The notes beneath the pieces are model-generated. The model searched no databases. It was not told the DNA's origin and saw nothing but the letters and a program-made list of their open reading frames with translations. From NCBI RefSeq assembly GCF_029433095.1, contig NZ_JARNTX010000003.1, positions 310,001-374,000 of the forward strand: 64,000 nt of DNA. The letters run 5' to 3'. A program made the position numbers and the translations under genes. The stretch is from Hymenobacter sp. YC55. GTDB taxonomy: Bacteria; Bacteroidota; Bacteroidia; Cytophagales; Hymenobacteraceae. Of the stretch, positions 8,182-16,730 are shown piece by piece (the first letter of the stretch is position 1; each line of letters begins with the position of its first letter).

Positions 8182-8982
8182 CTATCCCACAATCATTTGC
8201 TGGATTTCTTTTCTGAAACCTTCGTCGCCCAAGGCGAGGCGTTGGGCATACAGGGCCTTAGCATCTTCCCCGCACACGTAGCGCAAGGTGTCGGTACCAT
8301 CGGTGGCCGCTTCGTACACCACTTCCGCAATCTGCTCGGGAGTGGAAACGATGCTGTCGGGATTGTTGATGAGGGCAAAGAATTTCCCCGCCAGTGTGTC
8401 GTACGCCGGGTGCGAAACGATAACTGAGCGGTCGGCCATTTCCGTGGAAATAAGGCCGGGTTCGATGTTTTTGATGCCGATACCAAACTCCTTTAATTCA
8501 AAAGATAAACTTTCGCTCCAGCCCTCCAGGGCCCATTTGCTGGCATCGTACATAGAGCTTACCGGAAATGCCATCAGCCCGGCCGAGGAAGAGGAAGTGA
8601 TGAACAGGCCGGCTTTCCTGGCCCGGAAGGCGGGAATAAAGGCTTGGGTAACCCGAACTACGCCCAGGAAGTTGGTTTCCATCTGGCGCACCAGTTGCTC
8701 GTCGGTTGTGGCTTCTAAAGCCCCTAGCAGGCTGTAACCGGCATTGTTGAACACCACATCGACGGGGCCCAGGGTCAGTGCTAGTTGGGTGGTGGCTTTA
8801 ATTTGCTCTAGGTTGGTTACATCCAGGGGCAGCACCCGAACGTTGTCTAGTTCCTGAAGTTCGTTTTCAAGTTCGGGCTTGCGCATCGTGGCAAATACCT
8901 GCCAGCCGCGGGCGGCAAACAGTTTGGCAGTGGCTTTACCTAGGCCCGAGGAGGCTCCGGTGATAAAAATGGTCTTGTTCAT
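8182..8982 (-). CDS. SDR-family oxidoreductase (divergent from HxlR)
   Basis: The start is taken at the ATG 8982, where the protein begins MNKTIFITGASSGLG; a longer frame to 9225 would run through the divergent regulator gene. The 266-residue protein has TGASSGLG at 8-15, NNAGYSLLG, SSSSAGL and Y-D-A-S-K as catalytic motif, followed by WALEGWSESL, which is typical of the SDR5-like group of stress-induced SDRs. A CACTTTTG element sits 23 bases before the ATG on the minus strand. Divergent arrangement with an HxlR gene suggests it is the controlled enzyme. The substrate is unknown. Confidence 0.88.
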   Translation of the reverse strand: MNKTIFITGASSGLGKATAKLFAARGWQVFATMRKPELENELQELDNVRVLPLDVTNLEQIKATTQLALTLGPVDVVFNNAGYSLLGALEATTDEQLVRQMETNFLGVVRVTQAFIPAFRARKAGLFITSSSSAGLMAFPVSSMYDASKWALEGWSESLSFELKEFGIGIKNIEPGLISTEMADRSVIVSHPAYDTLAGKFFALINNPDSIVSTPEQIAEVVYEAATDGTDTLRYVCGEDAKALYAQRLALGDEGFRKEIQQMIVG

Positions 8983-9004
8983 TTGGCTTATGTTGTTGGT
9001 AAGC

Positions 9005-9034
9005 CAAAAGTGACGGGTAGTCGCTATACATTTG
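9005..9034. promoter_or_regulatory. Back-to-back promoters of SDR and HxlR gene
   Basis: The plus strand has a perfect TACATTTG (9027-9034) 33 bases before the HxlR ATG; the minus strand has CACTTTTG (9005-9012) 23 bases before the SDR ATG. Both fit the Bacteroidota -7 element. No clear symmetric operator was found between them. Confidence 0.45.
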
Positions 9035-9066
9035 CTATCCGTTTCCTTTAAGAAAGTAACTATATT

Positions 9067-9450
9067 ATGTTTCCCCCCGAAAAGTGCGAACAAGCTCCGG
9101 AGCAACACAAAGAAAGAATCTTGGCCCTTAAGGATTCCCTCGAGCTGTTGAGCGGTAAGTGGAAGTTTTGTATCCTGCTGAATTTGTACAATTACGGTAC
9201 TCTGCGCTTCAAGGACTTGCAGCAAACGTCGGTGGGCATTACGCCCAAGGTGCTGTCGAAAGAGCTGCAGGAATTAGAAGAAAATCAGCTTGTTACGCGC
9301 ACGGTCAATGCCACCAAGCCCGTTACGGTGTCATACGCCCTCACGCCCCACGCCATCGAAATCCAGCCCGTCATCAATGCCTTAATAGAATTTGGCTTGA
9401 AACATCGCACGAAAATTAAGAACAACTGGAGCCAGTTAGCCAACCAGTAG
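9067..9450 (+). CDS. HxlR-family winged-helix regulator
   Basis: A 127-residue HxlR protein: LLSGKWKFCILLNLYNYGTLRFKDLQQ for the first helices, VLSKELQELEENQLVTRTV for recognition and VSYALT for the wing. A Cys is present in both the N-terminal arm (EKCEQ) and the first helix (FCIL). It is the third HxlR gene in the first 9.5 kb and, like the others, is divergent from an enzyme gene (SDR 8182-8982). Function as a local repressor or activator of that SDR is inferred from orientation. Confidence 0.88.
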   Translation: MFPPEKCEQAPEQHKERILALKDSLELLSGKWKFCILLNLYNYGTLRFKDLQQTSVGITPKVLSKELQELEENQLVTRTVNATKPVTVSYALTPHAIEIQPVINALIEFGLKHRTKIKNNWSQLANQ

Positions 9451-9534
9451 CGCTGCTGGAACGGCCACCCCGTCGATTTTCGTTGAGGCAGGGCCGATAG
9501 GCTAGCCACCGATTAGGGCTTGTGCTGCAAGGTG

Positions 9535-9572
9535 GTTTCACGGCCCCAATCTGAAAGCTGGGCCCGTGAAAC
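9535..9572. terminator. Hairpin between convergent HxlR and glyoxalase genes
   Basis: GTTTCACGG (9535-9543) and CCGTGAAAC (9564-9572) form a perfect 9-bp stem between two convergent genes. No T tract flanks it, so it is at most a weak bidirectional terminator. Confidence 0.4.
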
Positions 9573-9683
9573 GGGTTGGGCGGCTGTTAGGCTTTGATAT
9601 GCAGTGCCTCAATCTTACTGGTGGCTACGTCAGTTAACATTTTGCAGGCAGTAGATAATACTGCTGCTTGTATTGCGCCAGGG

Positions 9684-10073
9684 TTACACCGTTATTTCCA
9701 CGGGGTTGCCGTCGGGGTCGGCCACTATGCTTTCGTAGTACCCGTCGCCGGTGGTGCGTGGCTCGCCGAGTACGGTATAGCCGGCCGCGCGCAGGCGTTC
9801 CGTCAGGTGGTCGACAGCTGCTTGGTCGCCGGTGGCGAAAGCTAGGTGCGCGTATCCCGCGCGTAGCTCGTTTTGCGTGGTTGGGGCAACCAAGAGCTCC
9901 GGCCGGTGCATGAGCTCGAGCCGGGCTCCGGATACAAAGCGCAGAAAATAAGAGGTGAAGCGTCGGGTGGGGTTGTGGTAGCGGTTCGAGGCCGTAGCCC
10001 CAAAGTACGTGGTGTAGAAGTGGCGGGATTGTTCTAAGTCGGTGGTCCAAAGGGCTACGTGTTCGATGGTCAT
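9684..10073 (-). CDS. VOC-family (glyoxalase-like) protein
   Basis: The ATG at 10073 gives a 129-residue protein beginning MTIEHVALWTTDLEQS, the canonical first strand of a VOC module; an upstream in-frame start at 10127 adds a non-conserved tail. The YFGA, GARLELMH and DPDGNPVEI segments define the paired beta-alpha-beta units. Metal ligands His (IEHVAL), Glu (LELMH), His (YAHLAF) and Glu (PVEI) are in place, so a metal-dependent lyase, dioxygenase or resistance protein is possible. It is divergent from an AraC-type regulator, the probable controller. The substrate is unknown. Confidence 0.85.
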   Translation of the reverse strand: MTIEHVALWTTDLEQSRHFYTTYFGATASNRYHNPTRRFTSYFLRFVSGARLELMHRPELLVAPTTQNELRAGYAHLAFATGDQAAVDHLTERLRAAGYTVLGEPRTTGDGYYESIVADPDGNPVEITV

Positions 10074-10234
10074 GCGGAACTTGCTGAAAAACGGAGGGAA
10101 GATGAAACGACGGCAAGTTGGCTTCATCGGCCCCGGTACCGCTACCCCGCTATTGCCTCATTTCGGCTCTGGATTACCCGAATTCACTACCTTCATCTGT
10201 TGCTTGGCCGCTCTTCTTCGCAAAGCATCCGCGC

Positions 10235-11080
10235 ATGATCAAACGGGCAACCTTAGAAGCAGTAGAGCCGACTCCGGGTAGCTCCTTGGCTGCTTTCCGC
10301 CACGACGTGGCCAACCCCTGCCCGGTGCATTGGCATTATCATCCCGAATACGAGTTGGTATACGTGCCCCACGGCAGCGGGCAACGGCAAGTGGGTCGTC
10401 ATGTCGGCCGCTACGACCAGGGCGAGTTGTTGCTGCTTGGGCCCCACGTACCGCACCTAAGTTACGGCTTCGGTCAACGCGCTCCTTTCCGCGAGGTAGT
10501 GGTGCAGTTCCGCGCTGACTTGCTTGGCCCCGGGTGGTTGGAAGCGCCCGAACTCGGCCCGGTGCGCAGCTTGCTTCAGCAGGCGCAGGGTGGGCTGGTG
10601 TTTGCCGACGCCGTGCGCCGCAGCGTGGGCCCGCAAGTAGAGCAACTACCAGAGTTGCCGCCTTGGGAGCGTCTATTAAGCCTGCTGGCGATTCTGGGGC
10701 AGTTAGTTGGCGCCCCCAGCCTGGGCCTCGAAGCGAGTGTACCAGCCCCACCACCCTTGGCTCAGCAGCGACTCAACCGCGTATTGACGCTGCTGGATCA
10801 GCGCTTACCCAAACCGGTGTCGGTGGTAGAACTAGCCGACGCGGCGGCTTTGTCGGTGCCCGCGTTCTGCCGGTTTTTCAAAAAGATGACGCAGCGCACG
10901 GTAACCGAGTTTATCAACGAGTGGCGGGTGCAGCATGCTTGCCTGCTGCTGCGGGAAGACGTTTCGATAACGGAAGTGGGTTACGCGAGTGGCTTTTTGC
11001 ACCTCTCCCACTTCAACCGCCTGTTCCGCCGCTCTACCGGCCTGACCCCTTCGGCCTACCGCGCTAGATTAGCTGTGTAA
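10235..11080 (+). CDS. AraC-family regulator with cupin sensor domain
   Basis: The start at ATG 10235 gives 281 residues; the longer frame from 10118 overlaps the divergent gene's leader and adds 39 unconserved residues. The N-terminal cupin carries HWHYHPEYELVYVPHGSGQR and HVPHLSYGF, which are metal/ligand-binding-type His residues. The C-terminal AraC domain has VVELADAAALSVPAFCRFFKK and VSITEVGYASGFLHLSHFNRLFRR, then GLTPSAYR. Divergent orientation with the VOC gene (161 bases apart) suggests it controls that gene. The family is secure, the signal unknown. Confidence 0.87.
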   Translation: MIKRATLEAVEPTPGSSLAAFRHDVANPCPVHWHYHPEYELVYVPHGSGQRQVGRHVGRYDQGELLLLGPHVPHLSYGFGQRAPFREVVVQFRADLLGPGWLEAPELGPVRSLLQQAQGGLVFADAVRRSVGPQVEQLPELPPWERLLSLLAILGQLVGAPSLGLEASVPAPPPLAQQRLNRVLTLLDQRLPKPVSVVELADAAALSVPAFCRFFKKMTQRTVTEFINEWRVQHACLLLREDVSITEVGYASGFLHLSHFNRLFRRSTGLTPSAYRARLAV

Positions 11081-11120
11081 GCAAGTGCCCGTTAGCCATA
11101 AAGGTGGCACGCAAAGGCTG

Positions 11121-11184
11121 ACTACGTATAAACCACAATACGTACGGTAGCGCTTGCGTGATAACTACGTATAATCGACCTTTG
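11121..11184 (+). promoter_or_regulatory. Repeated TACGTA motifs before a GACCTTTG promoter element
   Basis: TACGTA occurs at 11123-11128, 11139-11144 and 11166-11171, twice in the context ACTACGTATAA. The last copy sits just before a GACCTTTG element (11177-11184) that precedes the small gene at 11210. The arrangement looks like an operator array, but the regulator is unknown. Confidence 0.35.
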
Positions 11185-11209
11185 TAGTCCGTACTTATAC
11201 TAGCTATCC

Positions 11210-11431
11210 GTGCTTAATCCTTACGCTTCTTTATCTGTTGAGCAGGCCCGCCGTCTGGCGGTCTATTTTGCGTTGCGTGCTCCAACGCACCTCTTTCTTG
11301 CTTCTACTCCTCATCAGCAATTATTGCTGGAAACGTTTCTGCGCGGGGAACTGACAATGGACCAGGTGCTGGTGCATTTAGAAGCGCACGAATACGAGCG
11401 GGAGCGGCCGCCAGTCATTGGGCAGGCTTAA
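11210..11431 (+). CDS. Small hypothetical protein
   Basis: A 73-residue frame starting at GTG, preceded by a plausible -7 element at 11177-11184. The predicted protein is mostly helical (SVEQARRLAVYFALR, QQLLLETFLRG, DQVLVHLEAHEYER) and acidic towards the end. It resembles no family I recognise. The regular helix pattern and upstream promoter favour a real gene, while the GTG start and isolation argue for caution. No function is proposed. Confidence 0.4.
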   Translation: MLNPYASLSVEQARRLAVYFALRAPTHLFLASTPHQQLLLETFLRGELTMDQVLVHLEAHEYERERPPVIGQA

Positions 11432-11814
11432 GTAAGTTGAGCGACGCTCATAAGCTAGGCAACTGACTAACAACCGAGTACGTGATTGCAAGCGCAGGTT
11501 TTTTACTCCCGGTAGGGGTTAGGGCCTTGCTCTCAGCACGTGGCAGCTAACCAAGAATGCCAGTTGTCATCTAGGCGTGCGTGTACTTACAGGTCTTGTC
11601 TTTGCCGCGCTATCAAAGGGGAGGCGCGCCGACTTGGACTTTAGCGAGGCTAGTTGATTTTTGGGCACCTGCTCCCACCGGATTAAGTTTCACCGGCGCA
11701 ACTCGTTGTGTGGCTGGGCGGTGGGAAGGCTAAATACTAGCCGGCCTAGGTTGGTGCTTGCCCTCAGGTTCCTTGATTGTGCGAGTTTTCTTTTCTAGTA
11801 GTTGGCTTAAAAGG
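11432..11814. other. Intergenic region, nothing recognised
   Basis: About 380 bases between the small gene and the stop of the resolvase-like gene. No open frame with family features, repeat or strong hairpin was found. Confidence 0.5.
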
Positions 11815-12399
11815 CTATCGGTTCTTCTTGTTATCTTTATCTCGCAACGGCGAAATGCCTAAGTAGTGGAGGTAGCGATAAATAGTGGCCCGACCAACCC
11901 CGAGCATCCGGCTGATTTGAGCTACCGTTCTGTTTTTCTTGACATACAGAATTTCTGCGGCCTGCGCTTTCGAGAGGGCTTCTACCGTTAACCCTTTCGG
12001 TCGCCCCGGTGCCCCCACAACCGAGACGGAGACGGTTGCGCGTTCGCGCTGCCGATCCTGCTCGAACTCGGTTAGCACGGCAACCAGGGCAAACAGTCCT
12101 TGTCCGGCCGAAGTGGTGGTGTCGAGTTGGTCTTGCAGGCTCACAAAGTGCACGCCTTGCTGGGCAAAACCTTGCAGAAGTTCCAGCACGTCTTTGAGCG
12201 TACGCGCCAGCCGGTCCAGCTTACAAACCACTAGGGTATCACCGGCCTGCAAAAGGGCAAGCAGTTGCCGTAAGGCCAGCCGCTCTTTGCCGGTACCCTC
12301 GTCCTCTTCTGTTATGTGGGCGCAGCCGTAGGTTCGCAAGGCCTCAAGCTGCGGGGCCAGGGGCTGGTGGGAAGTCGGACGGGCATAACCATACACCAT
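11815..12399 (-). CDS. Resolvase/invertase-type serine recombinase with altered active site
   Basis: A 194-residue protein of the small serine recombinase family. The catalytic-domain landmarks are present: GYAR at 4-7, the Q-LEAL helix, KLDRLART (~70-77), FVSLQDQLDTTTSAGQGLFALVAVLTEFEQD, and a C-terminal Hin-like HTH (VAQISRMLGVGRATIYRYL). However, the usual GYARVS nucleophile motif reads GYARPTS, so the aligned serine position is threonine and a serine follows one residue later. The arginine-rich segment after EFEQDRQRER is also replaced by a VSVSVVGAPGRPKG stretch. It may be inactive, act through the shifted serine, or serve as a DNA-binding protein. No recombination site or partner element was identified nearby. 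Confidence 0.8.
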   Translation of the reverse strand: MVYGYARPTSHQPLAPQLEALRTYGCAHITEEDEGTGKERLALRQLLALLQAGDTLVVCKLDRLARTLKDVLELLQGFAQQGVHFVSLQDQLDTTTSAGQGLFALVAVLTEFEQDRQRERATVSVSVVGAPGRPKGLTVEALSKAQAAEILYVKKNRTVAQISRMLGVGRATIYRYLHYLGISPLRDKDNKKNR

Positions 12400-12733
12400 A
12401 TGGCGGGAGAGAAAAGGAGGGGAACAAGCAATGGGCGGACCTAAAATTCTAGCCTTCCGCCATTCTGATGGGTTTGGCCGAGGTTAATTACCCTGGTCGG
12501 TGGCTGTGCTTACCTGCTTTAGCTGCGGACTAGGCGGGGCTTTTGCGCTTTACACGCGGTTAACAGCATAACCTGCACCTCCTGCCTGGGCCATTTCAAC
12601 CATGGGCTACTTACCAACGGAGCCGGGCAGGTGGAGACGGGCGGCTTTTACTTAGCCATAACAAGGTCGCTGAGTGGTTCTCGATACCTGATGATGCCTC
12701 GCTAAGCAAGCACGCAGGCAACTACCGCCGCTA
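12400..12733. other. Intergenic region beside resolvase-like gene
   Basis: About 330 bases without a supported gene. A short plus-strand frame ending near 12737 reads SHNKVAEWFSIPDDASLSK, which faintly recalls C-termini of mobile-element proteins, but it is too short to call. Confidence 0.35.
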
Positions 12734-13591
12734 TTAAGCTAGCAGGGCGCCAACAACACTCTCTGCTCTTTCGACAGTAAGCAATGAGGTAGCAACCGCT
12801 GGCCGAGGGGTAGGACGCCATACTTTCCAAGGAGCTTGGCCCGTTTGCCAAAGCTCCTCGAGCAGGGTGCGGTCACGCAACGTATCCATGGGCTGCCAGA
12901 AGCCCGTGTGCCGATACGCGTGCAGTTGCCCCTGCGCGGTTAGCTGCTCGAGCGGCTCTTTTTCCCATACTGTCTGCTCATCGGCAATGTAGTCGAGCAC
13001 GGCGGGCTCGAGCACAAAGAAGCCGCCGTTGATCCAAGGGGTTTCGCCTCCAAGCGGCTTCTCAGTGAAGTTCTGCACCCGGCTCGACTCGTCGCTCAGG
13101 TTGAAGACCCCGAAGCGGCCGGGCTGGCGTACGGCCGTGAGCGTGGCCAGCGCCCCGTGGGCGCGGTGGTGTTTAATGGAAGCCGAGATGTCGACATCGC
13201 CCACACCGTCGCCATACGTGAGGCAGAACGTGCTGTCGCCGATGTACTCGCGCACGCGGCGCAGCCGGCCCCCAGTCATGGTTTCCTGGCCGGTGTCAAC
13301 GAGCGTGACGGTCCAGGGCTCGGCATGCGCGCGGTGTACGTGCAGCTCGTTGTGCTCAAAGCGGAACGTAACGTCGGCCTGGTGCAGGAAGTAGTCGGCA
13401 AAGTACTGCTTAATAAGGTGGCCTTTGTAGCCGCAGCAGATTACAAAGTCGGTGATGCCGTGGTGGGCGTAGGTCTTGAGGATGTGCCAGAGGATGGGCT
13501 GGCCGCCAATCTCGACCAAAGGCTTGGGGCGCACGGCACTCTCCTCACTAATGCGGGTGCCATAGCCCCCGGCAAAAATAACGGCCTTCAT
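12734..13591 (-). CDS. rfbF: Glucose-1-phosphate cytidylyltransferase
   Basis: A 285-residue nucleotidyltransferase from the ATG at 13591, where the sequence begins MKAVIFAGGYGTRISEE. This enzyme makes CDP-glucose from CTP and glucose 1-phosphate, the first step to CDP-3,6-dideoxyhexoses. The signature (GGYGTR), PKPLVEIGGQPILWHI, LTYGDGVGDVD and GGFFVLEP motifs match RfbF/DdhA closely, as does the length (family ~255-265, here with a ~25-residue C-terminal tail). None of the usual pathway partners (rfbG, rfbH) is adjacent, so it is an orphan here. A frame extending 16 residues upstream is unlikely because the core motif must be N-terminal. Confidence 0.9.
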   Translation of the reverse strand: MKAVIFAGGYGTRISEESAVRPKPLVEIGGQPILWHILKTYAHHGITDFVICCGYKGHLIKQYFADYFLHQADVTFRFEHNELHVHRAHAEPWTVTLVDTGQETMTGGRLRRVREYIGDSTFCLTYGDGVGDVDISASIKHHRAHGALATLTAVRQPGRFGVFNLSDESSRVQNFTEKPLGGETPWINGGFFVLEPAVLDYIADEQTVWEKEPLEQLTAQGQLHAYRHTGFWQPMDTLRDRTLLEELWQTGQAPWKVWRPTPRPAVATSLLTVERAESVVGALLA

Positions 13592-13926
13592 GATGCAAAT
13601 ACGTGTGGTGTGGTAAGCAGAAACAGAACGGAGCAACACACCTTTCTAGCGTAATGATGGCTAGAGAGGCAAAACTAAGTATGGTAGCAATAAAAGAATG
13701 ATTGTAAATATTCAAGTAATATTCCTTCTAAACAACAAATAGATCAGGAAAAGATAAAATTTAATGTCTGCTTGCCATACAAGGATACCTAGCAAGTAGT
13801 ACCCACTGCGAGATTGTTCTCGCTTATAGTTTAGGTTGAAACTACTTCTTGACTACCGTGCCACAACGCAATTAAAGCGAGATCTGCTGCGGCTGTTGTC
13901 CAAAGCCCCTGCTCCCTGAACTAATT
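13592..13926. other. AT-rich intergenic region
   Basis: About 335 bases, markedly AT-rich between 13650 and 13880, upstream of rfbF. It contains no supported gene. The low GC relative to both sides suggests a promoter region or acquired DNA. Confidence 0.45.
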
Positions 13927-15285
13927 CTAGTCGTTGCAGCCCACTGGCTTCGCATCCAGCATAGCTGGCACAGAAACCAATTCTACATCGGTAAATGTGC
14001 GTAAGTACGCTTCGATGAAGGGCTTATGTGCCGCCCCAACAATTAAGAGGGCCCGCCCCCCCGCAATCGGGGCCGTGGCCTCCCGAATAGCCACGGCCAT
14101 GCGTAAGTTCTGGGCTTCCCAGGCGGCAACCCGTTGGCGTCCTACGCGGCCGATTTTCTCGCTCCCAAGCATCGATAGCCACTGCGCTTCGGCGTCCAAC
14201 TCGGCAAAGCGCGTTGAATTTTTCCACTTCATCACCGGCATCACTTCGGCAGCGCTGGCCAGCTTCAGGGCTTCTTCTGGTACCGCCCGGAATTCGGGCG
14301 TGTTGTGGTTGAACCGATCCACTTGGCTCGGCTCGGCGGCGACTGCTGTTTTGAAGGCAGTGAAATCGGGCTGGGCCACGTCGCTTAGATGGTCTCCGGC
14401 CCCGTACACCCGCTCCAATCCGAGGTCCGCCGCCAGGCGAGCAGCCAGCGAAGACATTTCGTTGCGCATAGTGGCAAAAAGGTTGACCTGTTTGGCAAGT
14501 GCAGGGGAAATGCCATCAGCCCCGATGCGCTCTGCCACAGGCAACCGTAGCCATTGGACGGCCGCCGACAACGGCTCGGCAGCCGCTACGAACAAGCCGG
14601 CTAGACGTCGCCGTTCGGCAGGCGTTAAGTTGCCTTTTTTGCTTAGTTCATGGGCTTGCACCAGGGCCTGAGCCGCCGAAAGATGAAGGTCGGATTGGGC
14701 CGTTTTGGCCATTTCCAAGGTCGGACCGGCGTACTGGCTAGCCGTGCCGTGATAGGCCGCGTACGCATCCAGGCCCATGATTTGCTCCCCCGACATAGCC
14801 TCGGTTAGAATAAGGTCGGGCTTATAGGCGCGCAGCCGACAAAGGACCGGCTCCAGCCAAGCAACCTGGAAAGACGCCGGGGCCGTGTCGAGATGGCCGA
14901 GGCCAAAAATCATTACCTGGGTAGGCGCAATAGCTAGTTTTTGCTTCGCCCCAGCTGGATTAACTGGCTGTTCGCCTTTGGCGGGCAGGTACTGAGAGGA
15001 AGAGGTGTTCGGAGGCGTTGTTTTACAGGCAGACACTACCACTAGTACCCCCACTAGTATTCGACTCAAAGAAGCTGCTCTGCCTAAGCACCATCGACCT
15101 AGATCAACTGCTTTAAAGAAGCGTAACCGGCTGCGAAGTTGCGTGTTATCTGCACAGGCGACAGAGGGGGAGGGCGTACTATGAAAGTGAGACATCAACA
15201 CAAGACCTAGGAACAATTTAGAAAGCTTGAACTGCCTTTTTCCCTCAGGACGAGGAAGTAAGCTTGGTGACGCCAAGTGCAGCAA
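13927..15285 (-). CDS. Putative lipoprotein, DUF5694-like (TraB/GumN-related fold)
   Basis: The protein contains a late lipobox, ILVGVLVVVSAC, with the Cys at residue 87 of the longest frame. A start so far upstream is incompatible with lipoprotein export, so translation may instead begin at a TTG at 15069 (14 residues before the Cys) or the ATG at 15195. The body has QVMIFGLGHLD near the start and RALLIVGAAHKPFIEAYL near the end, the paired G-x-x-H motifs of DUF5694/TraB-like proteins, along with a LILTEAM segment. It is probably a periplasmic, outer-membrane-attached protein of unknown activity. No neighbour suggests a pathway. The 3' end and frame are secure, the start is not. Confidence 0.65.
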   Translation of the reverse strand: MLHLASPSLLPRPEGKRQFKLSKLFLGLVLMSHFHSTPSPSVACADNTQLRSRLRFFKAVDLGRWCLGRAASLSRILVGVLVVVSACKTTPPNTSSSQYLPAKGEQPVNPAGAKQKLAIAPTQVMIFGLGHLDTAPASFQVAWLEPVLCRLRAYKPDLILTEAMSGEQIMGLDAYAAYHGTASQYAGPTLEMAKTAQSDLHLSAAQALVQAHELSKKGNLTPAERRRLAGLFVAAAEPLSAAVQWLRLPVAERIGADGISPALAKQVNLFATMRNEMSSLAARLAADLGLERVYGAGDHLSDVAQPDFTAFKTAVAAEPSQVDRFNHNTPEFRAVPEEALKLASAAEVMPVMKWKNSTRFAELDAEAQWLSMLGSEKIGRVGRQRVAAWEAQNLRMAVAIREATAPIAGGRALLIVGAAHKPFIEAYLRTFTDVELVSVPAMLDAKPVGCND

Positions 15286-15568
15286 AGCTCCGGGCTAGCA
15301 ATTAAGCCTTGAAAAGGCATTAATACACTAAGCATATCATCGGGCAGACAGGTTAAACCTGCCGTTTTCTTGCCGGTATACCCAATACAGCAGTTTTCTT
15401 TAAGCTAACGACATTGTTATGCACGCCCCCAGTGGACCTCGTCTAGAAGCGTGACTGAAAAGGGCCCGTTAATCATTTGCCGCTGAGCATTCAACGACGT
15501 TTTACCTCTCAACGAGCCAACCTACTTTTGCGGGCAGGGCGTTGCCAGGGTGCGAGGGGACGCTAGGT

Positions 15569-16048
15569 CTAGTGGGGCAAGTGTAGGGCCGCGCCAATCA
15601 AGGCTACCATGGCGAGCGTGAGCGCGCAGGCCCGCAGACCGATGACGCTGTCCCAGCGCGTTTGCAGGGCGCGGGCATCGGGCGGGGTGTAGCCCTGGCG
15701 CGCTGCCGCAGTTTGGCGCTTATTTACGGGCTGGGCCACAAGTACGTAGGCCGCCAGCTGCGTCAGCAACCCGAGCAGGGCCAGCAGCGCCAAGCAGCCG
15801 GGCTGGGTTGCCCATCCGCCAGCAGCAAAAAAGAGTCCTCCGGTACTGAGCAGGGCCGTGCCCCCAATGATGGGCATGCGGGCATCGGCCACGGCGTGCA
15901 ACTGGCCTAGCACCTGCGTGAGGCTGGCCGCGTCGGCCCGGCGCAGGGCCGGGCGGGCAATAAGGGCAAAGAAAACATCGACGCCGTACACGACGCCGCT
16001 ACTGAGCAAGGCCAGCGCCACCAGCCCCTGCGGCCATAACGGACTCAT
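15569..16048 (-). CDS. DUF1772-family integral membrane protein
   Basis: A 159-residue protein with four predicted membrane segments: LVALALLSSGVVYGVDVFFAL, a central GGTALLSTGGLFFAAGG, LALLALLGLLTQLAAYVLVA and ACALTLAMVALIGAAL. The loop ending RWDSVIGLRA matches the conserved W-x-x-(W/L)-x-x-x-R region of DUF1772 (anthrone oxygenase-like) proteins. Its start overlaps the stop of the upstream DUF4267 gene (ATGA), so the two are translationally coupled. The cellular role is unknown. Confidence 0.75.
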   Translation of the reverse strand: MSPLWPQGLVALALLSSGVVYGVDVFFALIARPALRRADAASLTQVLGQLHAVADARMPIIGGTALLSTGGLFFAAGGWATQPGCLALLALLGLLTQLAAYVLVAQPVNKRQTAAARQGYTPPDARALQTRWDSVIGLRACALTLAMVALIGAALHLPH

Positions 16049-16476
16049 AATGCGGGCCGGGCAAGCAGCGCCGGTTGCTGGGTGCCGGCCGGAGTCGTCG
16101 GGCGGACGGTGAAAAGGGAAAAGGCCAAGGGCAGCAACAAGCCTATGGCCACGAAATGGGGCATGGCGAGAGCCAGCGAAGCGGTAGGCTGGCTCAGCAC
16201 GATGGCGGCATCCACACAGGGAACCAGGGCGCCGAGCAGCAACACCCAGGCCAAGGGCCGGTCGTAGCCTAGCGAGGCGAAGACAACCAGCAGCAGGCCC
16301 GAGAAGATGTCGCGAATGCCTTTGGCGTAGTGAAAGGCGTAGTGCGTGTCGGTGGCTGGCAGGAACACGCCGAAGCCTTCGGCCCCCAGGCGTGGGGCCA
16401 ACAGGAAGCGAAGACCGAGGAAAATCATTCCCAGGCCGATGAGCAGACTTAGGCTGCGAGAAAGCGAGCGACGCAT
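16045..16476 (-). CDS. DUF4267-family small membrane protein
   Basis: The ATG at 16476 gives 143 residues; an upstream start at 16524 would add a non-hydrophobic tail. Four hydrophobic segments follow a basic N-terminus (MRRSLSRSL). The motif HYAFHYAKGIRDIFSGLLL is typical of DUF4267, in which a loop K-G-x-R-D precedes the second helix. It forms a two-gene operon with the DUF1772 protein (4-base overlap). Such pairs often accompany regulators of drug or stress response, but no function is established. Confidence 0.75.
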   Translation of the reverse strand: MRRSLSRSLSLLIGLGMIFLGLRFLLAPRLGAEGFGVFLPATDTHYAFHYAKGIRDIFSGLLLVVFASLGYDRPLAWVLLLGALVPCVDAAIVLSQPTASLALAMPHFVAIGLLLPLAFSLFTVRPTTPAGTQQPALLARPAL

Positions 16477-16730
16477 ACTTGATTGATGATTGGTACGACC
16501 CAAAGGTGGGGCCGCGCAGTCCACTCAGTCATTCACCTAAGTGCATAAATGCACAAGGCTACGATTGGCCCGCCAACCAGCTCGCCGTTAGCTTCGGAAA
16601 ATAGGCTACCAACGCCGTGCTACTGGCCGCACCCCACCCCCCGCGGCTGCACTCGAAGTAGCTGAACTTGCTGCCCATGCGCTGGTCGGAAGCGCTTATT
16701 CGAACACGAAGACCGTGGAAAAGGCAGTAA

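Noticed and set aside
8182..9225. Long 347-codon version of the SDR
   Set aside because: The extra 81 codons are antisense to the HxlR gene; the family start MNKTIFITG is at 8982.
12640..12737. Short plus-strand peptide reading SHNKVAEWFSIPDDASLSK as a mobile-element remnant
   Set aside because: Only a vague resemblance to C-termini of mobile-element proteins; too short to be a call and no matching element nearby.
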